Below the pieces are notes generated by a model that saw only the letters and a program-made list of their open reading frames with translations, had not been told where the DNA came from and did no database searches. Of a stretch of DNA of 64,000 nucleotides, positions 11,564-22,856 are shown piece by piece. Source of the stretch: Buddleja alternifolia (lineage: Eukaryota > Streptophyta > Magnoliopsida > Lamiales > Scrophulariaceae). Position 1 is the first letter of the stretch. Each line of letters begins with the position of its first letter. The position numbers were made by a program, and so were the translations under genes. The stretch spans positions 13,707,134 through 13,771,133 of the forward strand of contig CM033401.1 of assembly GCA_019426215.1 (NCBI GenBank), in the 5' to 3' direction.

Positions 11564-12267
11564 TTTAGTTTCGTTTATGTTGAAGTCATTATTTTTTACC
11601 AAAAAAAACCTGTTTTGTATATGTACTTGCGATGTCGTATTTGTGTATATGTTTTAAGAAGTTTATTCGTTAAAAAAACTGCTATTTTTTTTTGTCTCGC
11701 CATATTTCTTTACTCGGGCATCGAAACGACCCAATTCTTGTTTCAAAAAGTCGCTTATGCTCAAGTCTACATTTTTCATGTTCAAGTCAAAACCCGAAAA
11801 CGCACGAAAAACGGAGAAAAATGAGTCGGAAAAAAATAAAAAGTCATTATTCCTTAAAAAAAAACTGCTATTATTTTTTTTCGTCTCGCCATATTTCTTT
11901 ACTCGGGCATCGAAACGACCCAATTCTTGTTTCAAAAAGTCGCTTATGCTCAAGTCTACATTTTTCATGTTCAAGTCGAAACCCGAAAACGCACGAAAAA
12001 CGGAGAAAAATGAGTCCGAAAAAAATAAAAAGTCATTATTCCTTAAAAAAAAACTGCTATTATTTTTTTTCGTCTCGCCATATTTCTTTACTCGGGCATC
12101 GAAACGACCCAATTCTTGTTGTATGACAAAGTTCACAACACCACCTGCAATTTCTATGTTCAAGTCATACCCAAAAAATGCACAGAAACATGCCAAAATA
12201 CGAGCCACAAAATCAATAAAAGAACATAGTTTTTTAATCAAACTTGCGTCTAATTGTCAACACCACG
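11564..12267. repeat. 189-bp tandem array between the convergent PMD and MURA genes (copy 1)
   Basis: The block CATATTTCTTTACTCGGGCA recurs at 11701, 11890 and 12079, giving an exact period of 189 bp over about 2.4 units (11680-12125). The units also contain AAACCCGAAAACGCACG. The array sits at the 3' ends of both genes and could act as a shared transcription-termination region (inference). Open frames across it in all directions are repeat artefacts. Confidence 0.9.
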
Positions 12268-15200
12268 CTACAAATAATCTGAGTCTAACTCGGGCCAGTC
12301 CATCTCATTGGGAATTCGAGTACTCCACTGTCGACCCACAGTAGGTGGCTTCCTCAGATCGGGGTCATGGACCAACTCAAAATTGGGGTTGTCCCAATAA
12401 TGTGATTCAGGAAACTGATAGAACCTCCCTTGATATGTTTTCAAATATTCATGGACGAGGTAATATTTTTCAACATACGAGGACGACATAATCTGTAATT
12501 TCTCACATAATTTAATAGCAGGTGAGCACGGAATTCGATGAAGAGTCCATTTTCCACAAGAGCAGTATTTACCTTTGATGTCGACCATGTAAGTATGATT
12601 TTCGGACCCCATCTGTCGGGGAGTTTTAACTTGACCCATGTAATCCAACCAAGAAAAAACTGTTGTTGTGTGGTTCGAGGATTTTCTTGCCCACTCATTG
12701 TACATTTTGTATGCCTATGTCGTCAGGGGCTGTTCCCTCATTGCCAAAGCCATTCGCACTCTATCACCAAAATATTCCACAATGCGATGAAATGTGCACT
12801 CAACAATTGTTGTTGGTGGAAGATGTCGAGTACCTTTCAACACATTGTTCAAGCTTTCTCCCATGTTCGTCGTCATAATGCCTTCCCGCATCCCTCCATC
12901 ATATGCCAATGCCCACTTTTCTTGTGGGATACCTTTCAAATAATTCAACGCAGCCGGATCCTTATTACCAATAAGTTCCATTGCTTTGTCAAATTTTCGG
13001 ACATTATGTGCCATACCTGCTGCATAACAGAGTTCCTTCAAAGCTTTACTTTTGAATTGAGAATTAAAGTTTGAACTCACATGTCGTAGGCAATATCTAT
13101 GAGCTCCCAGGGGAGGGGTAAACGCGGACATATATCGAGTAGCATTTAATAAGCCCTTATGACGATCAGAAATAAGGCAAACACCTTCATCAGGAATCAA
13201 AACATGTTTGCACACCAATTGCAAAAACCATAACAAAGACTCGTTGGACTCATTATCAACGATGGCGAATGCTAGAGGTAAAATGTTCTGATTTCCATCC
13301 AAAGTTGATGCGGCCAACAACTTAGCCTTGTGTCGTGCGTACAAATGAGTCCCGTCAACACATATGACCCTTCGACAATATCGGAATCCATCTATACATG
13401 GCTTGAACGCCCAAAATAAATATTTCAGCATTTTTGGGTTTTGATCCTCATATTTGTGCCGCCATTCAACAACCGTACTCGGATTCCACATCTGGATAGC
13501 TCCCAAAAGTTTAGGCAACCATGTAACTGAATCCTCCCACGTGCCGTATACAATCTCATTTGCACGTCGCAAACTGTACCAAGCCTTCCCATACGAAATT
13601 TCGAATTGCCATTTTTTTGACACCATTAGTCTAATTAGACCGACCTTATATGACGGATCCTTCCTCACTTCTGGTAGAAGTTCATTTGCGATCATGTTTA
13701 TGTCCAAGTTGAAGTGGTTATTGGAACAATTTTCAGCAAAACATGTGTGTGACCCTTCATACCTTGTAATTTTCCAGAAATTAGTATTCTTCAACAAACT
13801 TCCACGCAGTCTAAAAGGGCATCCATGTTTGCATTTTACGGCATACACTGTCGGCTTACTAATTGTCACCTTAAACTCGCGTCGTGCATGCTGCACGTGG
13901 TAATTTTTCACTGCTGCTTGCAAGCTGAGTTTGTTGTCAAAAACTTGGCCCTTGCGAAGATTACCTTTCACATGATCATAAATTATTCTCCGTGACAAAC
14001 CTGCACTTTCTCGATGAAGTGAATCACCTTCTACTTCTGGGTATGTGGCGGAGTAGAATGGGAGCACTTCATGAGGTCTTTCTTCAGCTCTTGCGAGAGG
14101 GAAATCTTCATTTATTGGTACATTACTCTCATCATCTTCATCTTCATCCTCATCCTCATCCCTCATTGCATTGCTGACGTGTTCTTCCATCTCATCGTCT
14201 GTATGAATATGGATCGAACAGTCAGAATCATCACTGTCCTTATCATTCCCAATATCATCATTCTCAATGTTATCACTAGAGCCAAAATTGGGATGCTCAA
14301 ATTCATGACGACTTTGTGTAGACGGACCTGCAAACAAGGATAAATATGATGACAACATATCAAAATAAGACTAACAAGTCACGAATCAAAAGAATACAAC
14401 CATATGAAACTTATTAGCAGATTCATAATTGCCTGCTTGCATATCCAAATTCCTCGAATGGGGATTTATCAAATGGGAATATTGTGTAGACGGACCTGCA
14501 ATTAAATATAAATATTATCACAAAATGTAAAGATAAGAATAACAAGTCACGAATCAAAGGAATACAACCATTATGAAACTTATTAGTAGATTCATAATTA
14601 CCTGCTTGCATATCAAAATTCCTCGAATGGGGATTTATCAAATGGGAATGTTGTGTAGACGGACCTGCAATTAAATATAAATATTATCACAAAATGTAAA
14701 GATAAGAATAACAAGTCACGAATCAAAGGAATTCAACCATTATGAAACTTATTAGAATATTCATAATTACCTGCTTGCATGTCAAAATTCCTCAAATTAG
14801 GATTTACGTAAGGAGAATTTTGTACTGTTTCAAAACGCCCAAACACATTACCCGTTGTAGAAGCACCTAAAAATGCAAATCACAAAAAGTTAAATTGTTT
14901 TACATTCTGCAAATGAAAGAAAAATAATCTATACAAATATGAAATTTGGTAATAAATATGATGACATAATGTAAATATAAGAATAAATTACCTTGATGCA
15001 AATTGTGAATTGTAGAACTCCCCACACCACTTGAAAAAAAATCCTGAAACTCACGATTTTCCCACACATGTGATTGTGTCTGCGTATTTAAATCTAGAAC
15101 TGTGGGCTGTGTAAAATACGACATGACTTGAGGTGGTTGTAATGACGTCACTTGGGTTAACGACGATCTGTATTGACCTTCATGTTGAATTGGTTCTTTC

Positions 15201-15520
15201 TCAATATAAAGTTCGACGAATTCATCAACAATATTACGATCCAAGAAATATGCTAAAGTCTGATCGTATTTGATCTCCATTGTCCTCTCCCTCATCACAT
15301 TTCTCTTTTCAAATTCAAATTTTAAAATTACTTTTAATGAAAAATGATTCGGATCGGTTCCTGTTCTCGCGTATAACTTCTCTAGCAATTTAGCGTATGT
15401 GATCGTACGACGTACTTTCATGTTAGTGCTTGGACGAGTGCTATATCTCACTGAATTTGAGTCTTCAATAATTTCACCATCCGTGTATATTAAAACATTA
15501 ACTGTGTTCGCCCTCGACAT
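12268..15520 (-). pseudogene. MURA-type (Mutator) transposase of MULE copy 1, one nonsense codon
   Basis: This is a DDE transposase that would cut and insert the element's TIRs in the nucleus. Exons on minus: 15520-14992 (N-terminal region starting MSRANTVNVLIYTDG), 14866-14771, 14664-14602, 14495-14433 and 14327-12268. The last exon carries the zinc-ligand region (KCKHGCPFRLRG), the candidate catalytic Asp in VICVDGTHL (codon at 13356-13358), Asp in LISDRHKGL (13165-13167), Glu in NMGESLNN (12856-12858), and a SWIM zinc finger (YCSCGKW..IPCSPA). Defects: a TAG at 12713-12715 where copy 2 reads Tyr, and the SWIM His replaced by Pro (12520-12522). The donor after exon 4 is GC instead of GT. 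Otherwise the gene is nearly intact. Confidence 0.9.
14433..14866 (-). repeat. Tandem array of 63-bp mini-exons with 169-bp period in the MURA gene
   Basis: The segment containing an exon that encodes NPHSRNFDMQAG plus its intron is repeated. The CCTGCTTGC landmark lies at 14432, 14601 and 14770 (169-bp steps). Two units are near identical (exons 14495-14433 and 14664-14602, each 63 bp, so frame is kept). The third, 14866-14771, is longer and diverged. All are bounded by AG and GT, except the GC donor of the first listed unit. Confidence 0.8.
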
Positions 15521-15523
15521 TTT

Positions 15524-16335
15524 CTATATAATATCAAAATTCAAATCATAAATTAACACTAAATTCAAAATAATACATACAAACTATAGTTCAAAAAATG
15601 AAATTATACTTTTATATTAAACATGATATAACAAACTAACAATTATATCAAAGTTCAAACCATAAATGCTAAATTAAATATTATACATACAAAATATCAC
15701 TAAAAATTCAAAATTATAAATACAAATTATACCTAAATATCCGAAATTACATACATATAAATTATATACTTAATCCAAAATTATAACTAAAATTTCTATC
15801 AAAGTTCAAACCAAAACATACCTAAAAACTAAATTCATCATACATATATACAAGGTATAACTAAAAATTCAAATTAGATGTACAAATTACACCTAAATAT
15901 TTGAAATTATACATATAAATTCGAATTACACTACAAAATTTCACAATTTTAAACCTAAATTGATAAATTCCATAAAAATTCAAAAATTAAACCTAAACCA
16001 TAAATTCAAAATTATATTACAAAATTCCACAAATTTAATTCCTAAATTGATCAATTTCAAACAAATTCGAAAAATTACACAACAAAATTCCACAAACTAA
16101 AACACTAAATTGATAAAATTCAACAAAAATTCGAAATTACACCTAAACCTCAAATCCGAAATTACACAATAAATTCGAAAAATTACACAATAAAATTCCC
16201 CAAATTCATAAGCAAATTCGAAATTACACTACAAAAACAAGAGAATTTTTTAAACCCTAAATTCATTAATCAGACAAAAATTTAAAAATATAATGGCTCT
16301 ATATATTTTATAAAGTAACAATATATAAAATTTAC
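15524..16335 (-). other. Probable leader intron of the MURA gene (copy 1)
   Basis: On the minus strand the stretch starts with GTAAATTTTA after AATTCAAG (exon end 16336). It ends TATATAG three bases before the MURA start codon at 15520. The body is AT-rich with repeated AAATTCGAAATTACAC blocks, the mirror of the left leader intron. No coding sequence. Confidence 0.6.
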
Positions 16336-16675
16336 CTTGAATTGTTGAGAATGATGAAAAATAAGTTGAAAAAGATGAAGAAAATGGTGAAGTGAAGATG
16401 GAGGAAGAAAACCGAGAGTGAAAATGGAAAAAGAAGGAAGAAAGGAGAGAGGAAGGAAAGAAGGAAAAAAAAATAAAAAATTTCGGCCACGCGGGGTGGC
16501 AGCCTTTTGCTGCCATTCCGCGCCACGTAGGCGCGGAATGAATAAAATTAAAAAAAAAAAAATTCGGCCATTCCACGCCACGTCAGCGCGGAATGTACTA
16601 ATTACTGATGCCCATTTTTTTGTGTATTATTTTCTTAATTTCAATTTATTTTTGTATTATTTTTTTAAAATTCTC
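16336..16675 (-). promoter_or_regulatory. Right TIR of MULE copy 1 with two GC-rich palindromes
   Basis: It contains the mirror copy of the left TIR leader, a palindrome with arms CATTCCGCGCC/GGCGCGGAATG (16514-16540) and a second imperfect palindrome (16569-16595). The outer segment TACTAATTACTGATGCCCAT..TTTAAAATTCTC aligns with both ends of copy 2 and fixes the terminus near 16675. It is the likely promoter region for the MURA gene. Confidence 0.65.
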
Positions 16676-16939
16676 TGTTGTTACTAGAATGATCTTGCAA
16701 CTTACCAAATAAAATTCATTTAATCATCAAAAATAAATAAATCAAACTCATTTTGATTGACATTAATTTTCACTTCATTTATTGTGTAGCAAATTATATA
16801 GTGTAACTATTTAAAAGATTTGAAATGAAGAGATTCATTTTTTATTTTAATTAAATATAAAATACTCCAATGTGTGTGCGTCTAAAAAATGATCTTTCAA
16901 TATCTTTTTAACGACAAAAGAAAAGGTATTGTCCCTTAA

Positions 16940-18539
16940 GGACTTGTTTGGTTCAAAGGATGGGATTGGAATGATTAAATTGATGATGACGGATTATGCT
17001 GTTCACTATTAAGGGAGCATGATCAATCAAGCGTTTGTTATGCATGATTGAAAGTTGGATTAGAACCAACAACTTATCCAATTTATCTTTATCAAATGTT
17101 TGGTTCATGTGACCTAGAAATTGATAAGTAAAATTACACAATACCCTTGTTTGTTAAAAGGATAGATGAAAATGTGTTTTTCTCCCAAAGCAGTGGTAGT
17201 GTTTAATTTAGAATATACTTGAGGTAAGATATTACCGCAAGTCGTCTAGTGTAATTTTCCTATTTTCTTTTGTTTATTTCCTAAAATCGTAAGAATTTCC
17301 TCAATTTTTAAATATTTATGGAAGTTCAATATTTATAAGATCTGATTTTTGGCATCAAATCATTTCATTAGGAAACCTTTCGATTATTTGTATGAAATAT
17401 TTTTCTTAACCTTCTGGTTATCAATGTGACCAACATGACAATAATTTTTTATTAAGCATGCATGAGTCGAGCTTGGTTTGATTGTTAATTGAGCTGAGCT
17501 CAAAGGATATTTAATCGAGTCAAGCTCGAGTAAAATATTTTATATATATATATATATGTATTAAATTTTTCTACTAATTGAGCCAAGTTTCAAAACTTAT
17601 TTGCAATTTTTAGCCCGTTTGGAGAAAAACGAAACAATAACAAAATTAATATAAAGTTATACATAACATCAAAACCAAATAATTCGTCTAGAAAACGAAA
17701 TGCTACATAAACTAATAAGTATTGCGAATAATGTAAAGTAAATAGAAAAAATTATGGTTAAGGTAGTAGGAAGCTTTCAAATTTATAAAGACACAATAAT
17801 TTTTAATTAATTAGGGAAAAAGAATTGCTAAACGATATAAAATACTAGAAGGCCAATTGTAATACAAAATCAATATATGTTACTCCGTCTATTCTTTTAT
17901 TTTCTAACAAATGATAACAAATTCTCCATTTAATAATTTATTTTATCACTAATTTCTTAGCAAATTGGCCCATCACATTGAATAAAAAATTCAATATTAG
18001 TTGGAAAAAATTGTGTGAAACCTCTAAATTTTTTTAAAATAATTGAAAACGATCACAATTTAAGGCCTTTAATGGGATATTTTAGTCATTTGAAAAGTTT
18101 AGGAATCCATTTTCACTAACTAATTACAAATTATTATCTTTATTAATTGGAAAACTTCCTATTCACTTAACAATAATTTTCCTAAGTAAATAATATAAAA
18201 TAAATCTTTTCGAAAAATAATAGAAAGTAATATAATTTTTCGAATATAATATCAAGTCAATGAATGACTGAATATATGAGAATTTTATTAGTTGGAAGGA
18301 TAATATTGTCTTTGCCAACAGATTTTAAGGGGTACAAAAGTCAACCAATTTTTTTGGTTTACCACCATGAGGGTGGGATTATTTAATCTCACCCTTTTGT
18401 TGAGGATAAGTTATCCAAAGAATTCGGGATATATTCTCGGGCCTCACATCAATACAGGGTCTCTGACACTGAAATCAATCATTTGATAAACCTGGACTAT
18501 TTAGTCTATACAGGCTAATCAAGGAAACCAAACAAGTCC
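16940..18539. mobile_element. Non-autonomous PIF/Harbinger-type element, 1.6 kb, TAA target duplication
   Basis: The termini are GGACTTGTTTGGTTC.. and ..GGAAACCAAACAAGTCC, inverted repeats of at least 14 bp of the Tourist/Harbinger style. They are flanked by TAA at 16937-16939 and 18540-18542. The interior is AT-rich and carries no transposase or other coding sequence that I recognise. Confidence 0.7.
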
Positions 18540-18542
18540 TAA

Positions 18543-19236
18543 GATGATAAATTAACAACAATATTTACTTTGCCACTTATTTTCTTCTTTTAATCATTAT
18601 GCTTTTCTTTCTAGTCAAAGTCTAATACATATTTTACAAATATAGGTTTAAATAACTTATTATTAAACTTAAACAATCAAATTAAAATCTTATATAGATT
18701 TTTTTAAGAGTAAACGATGAAATTTTGATTATATAGATTGAATCCTTTCTATTTTAATATGTTTCATTTATGTTGATTTAGATCTATCAAAGATAGATAG
18801 GACATAAATAAGTAGACTCCATTTAAACCGAATTCACATTATGAACCGACGTGACTTGTAAATTAACATATTATGGATTTAAAAAGGATGATCTAGAGGT
18901 ACTTAATACACTCCATATATTATAGATTAGGGAACTTTTGTCTTGATAAAATCTTTGAAGCTCTAATGTGCTGCATATAATGCTAATCAGATTGAGCTTG
19001 AATTGTATTTTCCATAGAGTTTGTTCTAATATGATAATTTAGTAACTGCCTCATGTAATATTTATTTTAATGAAATTAAAATTAATTATATTTTGTTAGA
19101 GATTGGGTTTGACCCAGTTAGGAACCGACTCAGAATTTATATGGAACCAACCTGGAACCGAAGTGAAATAGATCCAATTGAACACAATAGAGCTCAACCC
19201 AATTCAATCCAAGGAGAAAAAAAAATGTTGGATTGT
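18543..19236. other. Intergenic, nothing recognised
   Basis: AT-rich sequence between two non-autonomous elements. The short frame at 19093-19281 contains repeated GAACCGA-type motifs but no recognisable protein. Confidence 0.6.
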
Positions 19237-19245
19237 GTTAGAACC

Positions 19246-20029
19246 AGGGTCTTAAATTTCACCCGAAACCTCGAAATTTAGGTCAAATTTTAGGTTCGAG
19301 AGGCCCTGAAGCGAAATTGAACTTTCGATCTAATTTTGCAGAATATCTTCCGAAATTTCGATCGAAATGCGAAATTTCCCGAAATTTAAAATAATATTTG
19401 TTAAATATCCATCGACATTTTGATCGAAACCCAAAATTTTTCTGAAATTTAAAATAATATTTTTTTTAATATTTTATAGTTAAAAATTAGAGTCAAATGA
19501 TCATTCATATCGAAAGAAAAGATAATAAATGACCAATAATGTGAATCAATAACCAATAAATTTAAATACGAATTTGAAAGTGATATAGGCAATAAGTTAA
19601 TAAAAATTCGGGTCTGAACAAAAAAATTATTTAAATAAGATCTCATAAAAATCTTCCTAGAAGTTTGATGTGGTTTTGAATAATGATTTTTACTAAAATT
19701 GTGGTATACTTTATTTTAATGAAGTTCTTATGATATTTGATTATTATTTTACTTCCATTATTTCCTATTTTCTACGGTAGGTTTTAGTCATTCTATTTAA
19801 CAAGATTTATTATGCATATATTTTACATGGAAAGTTATTAATGTGAAAATGCATGATTATGATATTTAAAGTTACACAAAATTTCATTATAAATTTTCAA
19901 ATATTTTTATAAATTTTCATAATTTCTTTAAAATCGAAATCGAAATTTTGAATATCCCCAAAATTTCCATCGAAATTTTCATAAATTTACTACCCTGATT
20001 CGACACCGATACCAAAATTTAATACCATG
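19246..20029. mobile_element. 784-bp non-autonomous element with 9-bp target duplication
   Basis: A perfect 9-bp duplication GTTAGAACC lies at 19237-19245 and 20030-20038. The ends are weakly inverted (AGGGTCTTAAATTTC.. and the reverse complement of the right end, CATGGTATTAAATTTTGG). The interior is AT-rich with many CGAAATTT motifs. TSD length and terminal repeats suggest a MULE derivative. No coding sequence. Confidence 0.65.
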
Positions 20030-20038
20030 GTTAGAACC

Positions 20039-20616
20039 GTGTGTTGGGAACTATTTTGATGCCACTACTTTAAATATACTTATTTAATAAAATATATCTA
20101 GAAAGGTCATGGGCATATGCAGATTATTTAGCCGAATCATAAATATTACATTATGCTTCTTTTAACCTTCAAAATTATTTTTTGTAACTTCAATTCCTAG
20201 GCGATAAACAAAACCCACAAATCAAATTTCAAAAAAGAAAAAAAAACATGAAAATTATTCTCTATATCATAACTAGCTTAATACAATTGTCCACATTACA
20301 TTTGCATTGTGATTTCGTCATTTTCCAGAAACACGTTGAGGAAGGAATTTAAGCAAAATAGAGGATCTTCCGTCACGTTGTAAAACACATAAAAACTTTA
20401 AGTTTACACTAATCTATTGGCTGCCGTTCAGATCATGGATATTTGCCGAATATCCTAATTAATTGAGGTGTATGTTCAATGTCTAAAGCAACCTAATAAG
20501 ACTAATGTTGTGCACGAAAACTCTAAGGTCCAAGCATTAAATGAAAGAAAACTCATTTTATTAATGTTATCCAATGAGATTTGAGATGGCAATGATGAAG
20601 ATGCCTTCGATCGAAC
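20039..20616. other. Intergenic, nothing recognised
   Basis: AT-rich sequence without a supported gene or delimited element. Confidence 0.6.
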
Positions 20617-20624
20617 CCTATAGA

Positions 20625-20806
20625 CAGGGGACGGAGCCAGGGGATTGTTGGGAGCACCGGTCACCTCTCAACTTTGAAAAATTAAATTTTTTACTCAATA
20701 AATTTTTGAAATTTAAAAATTTCGCCCCCCTGGAATCTAAAAATATTCAATTTTGCCCCTTTATTTTGCATTCACCCCCAAGATTATATTCCTGGTTCCC
20801 TCCCTG
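20625..20806. mobile_element. hAT-type MITE, 182 bp
   Basis: It begins CAGGGGACGGAGCCAGGGG and ends CCTGGTTCCCTCCCTG, the CAGGGGCGGAGCC-type terminus common in plant hAT MITEs. The flanks are CCTATAGA (20617-20624) and TCTATAGA (20807-20814), a 7/8 match for an 8-bp duplication. Internal CGCCCCCCTGGAATC and TTTTGCCCC blocks are typical of this MITE style. Confidence 0.7.
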
Positions 20807-20814
20807 TCTATAGA

Positions 20815-21209
20815 GCTCAATTAGGAAAAAGGAAAAAGACAATTGACCAAAAGAATGGGTAAACATATGATAATCCATTATTTTATTTATTTTTCACTAA
20901 CGGACGGTTATATATTACACAGTACAAATAAAAGCATCAAATTTAACTTGTTTATCATCGGTTGGAATTTCCAATAATACTTTTAGTTTCTAATCATTTT
21001 TATAAGGGTGACAAGCAAATTACCTTAATGTGCAATACGAAATGCGCAAATAATTAATGTATTTTCTTCTATAAACAAAAGGCAACTTATGATACTTCAG
21101 TCGAAATGTCGCAGTACTGAAAGTTTTGGATGATACTGCTCTGTGCCCTTAAGTGAAAGTATAATTTTTAGAGACTTTTAAGTACCTTATACTGATATAA
21201 TCAAATTTA
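20815..21209. other. Intergenic, nothing recognised
   Basis: AT-rich flank of MULE copy 2, no supported feature. The last 11 bp (CTTGTATGTAG, 21210-21220) form the left target duplication of copy 2. Confidence 0.6.
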
Positions 21210-21298
21210 CTTGTATGTAGAGAATTTTAAATAAATAATACAAAATTAAATCAAAATTAAGAAAATAATACAAGAAAAATAGGCATCAGAAAATAGCA

Positions 21299-21418
21299 CA
21301 TTCCGCGCTCGGGCAGCGGGAAATCTGCCCGATTCCGCGCTACCCGAGCGCGGAATGGGCATTTTTTCTCTTTCTTTTTTTAAGATTTGCTCATTCCGTG
21401 CTCGGGCAGCGCGGAATG
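21299..21418. repeat. GC-rich palindromes in the left TIR of MULE copy 2
   Basis: The outer arms CATTCCGCGCTCGGG (21299-21313) and CCCGAGCGCGGAATG (21343-21357) are exact inverted copies with an inner inverted CTGCCCGATT/TCTGCCCG region. A second palindrome of the same type lies at 21392-21418. Three related palindromes lie at the right end (about 41270-41436). Confidence 0.9.
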
Positions 21419-21576
21419 GCAGTAAAGCCTGACATGTGTCAGACAGACTCTTTCTTTCTTTCTTTCTCTCTCTCGGTTTTTCCTCCTTCCTCTCACTTCT
21501 CTTCATCTTCTTCTCATTTCTTCTTCATATTCTTCATCTTATTTTTCATCTTTTTCATCATCCTCAACAATACAAG

Positions 21577-22856
21577 GTAAATTTTATATATTATTGTTTT
21601 ATAAAATGTGTAAAAGCCATTATATTTTTGAATTTTTGTGTAATTGATGAATTTAGGGTTAAAAAAAATTGAATTTTTGTGTAATTTTCAAATTTGTTGT
21701 GTAATTTTCGAATTTGGGCTTTAGGTGTAATTTCGAATTTGTTGTTGAATTTTATCAATTTAGTGTTTTAATTTGTGGAATTTTGTTGTGTAATTTTCGA
21801 ATTTGTTGTGTAATTTCGGATTTGGGCTTTAGGTGTAATTTCGAATTTTTGTTGAATTTTATCAATTTAGTGTTTTAATTTGTGGAATTTTGAATTTTTG
21901 TGTAATTTTCAAATTTGTTGTGTAATTTCGAATTTGGGTTTTAGGTGTAATTTCGAATTTTTGTTGAATTTTATCAATTTAGTGTTTTAATTTGTGGAAT
22001 TTTGTTTTGTAATTTCGAATTTTTGTGAAATTGATCAATTTAGGAATTAAATTTGTGGAATTTTGTAATGTAATTTTGAATTTATGGTTTAGGTGTAATT
22101 CCGAATTTTTGTGGAATTTATCAATTTAGGTTTAAATTTGTGGAATTTTGTAGTGTAATTTCGAATTTAGGGTGTACGTGTAATTTCGAATTGTTGTGGA
22201 ATATACCAATTTAGGTTAAAATTTGTGGAATTTTGTAGTTTAATTTTGAATTGGTGGTATAATTTTGATATTTTAGCTCTAATTTCGAATTGTTGGTATA
22301 ATTTTGATATAATTTGTTTATTTTTTATTTTTAGCTCTAATTTTGAATTATCATGTTATTCTTGAATTGTTAGCTATAATCTTGAAATATAAGGTTTAAT
22401 TTTGAATTTTAAAATATAATGTCGAATTATTAGTTATAATATTAAATTTTTTTATGTATACTTTAGGGTTTAGGAGGTATAATATCAATTTTAGGTATAA
22501 TTTTTAATTAGTATGTTGAATATCAAAAAAACCAAAATTTTAGATAAAACTCCGATTTTTATGTATAATTTTCATATTATAGGTATAATTTTGAATTGAT
22601 GTTTTAATTTCCAATTTGTAGGTATAATCTTGATTTTTTAGGTATAATCTTGAATTTTTAGGTATAATTTCAAATTATAGATGTATAATCTTGATGTGTA
22701 TAATTTCAAATTATAGATGTGTGGATTAATTTTGTCACATAAGTTTATTTCTTTGTGATGTATGTGTTTGAATTTACGAAATATTAATTTGTATTATTCT
22801 AATTAGCTCAAGTAACGTTTTAATTGAAAATAATCTTTTATTTTATTTTAATGTAG
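21577..22856 (+). other. Probable leader intron of the PMD gene (copy 2)
   Basis: Starts after ACAATACAAG with GTAAATTTTA and ends ATGTAG one base before the ATG at 22858. Filled with degenerate GTGTAATTTCGAATTTTTG units as in copy 1. Confidence 0.6.

Larger units (their letters stand above)
6998..16675. mobile_element. MULE copy 1: two-gene Mutator-like element with PMD and MURA genes
   Basis: The element has long inverted repeats. About 7008-7480 pairs with about 16070-16540, including the CATTCCGCGCC palindrome, the GCAGCAAAAGGCTGCC block, a pyrimidine-rich leader and AATTCAAGGTAAATTTTA. Inside are a PMD gene on plus and a MURA transposase on minus, which converge. The right side extends to about 16675 (..TTTAAAATTCTC), matching the end of copy 2. 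The corresponding outer 130 bp on the left is missing: homology starts abruptly near 6998. No target-site duplication could therefore be recognised. The two genes carry stops and frameshifts, so the copy is probably not autonomous. Confidence 0.9.

Noticed and set aside
11663..12344. Open frames of 140-195 codons in several frames
   Set aside because: They run through the 189-bp tandem array and change frame-independent motifs into repeated peptides, which is typical of repeat DNA without in-phase stops.
13454..13903. Plus-strand frame of 149 codons repeated at 29536-29985
   Set aside because: Antisense to the MURA exon in both MULE copies; conservation follows from the sense gene.
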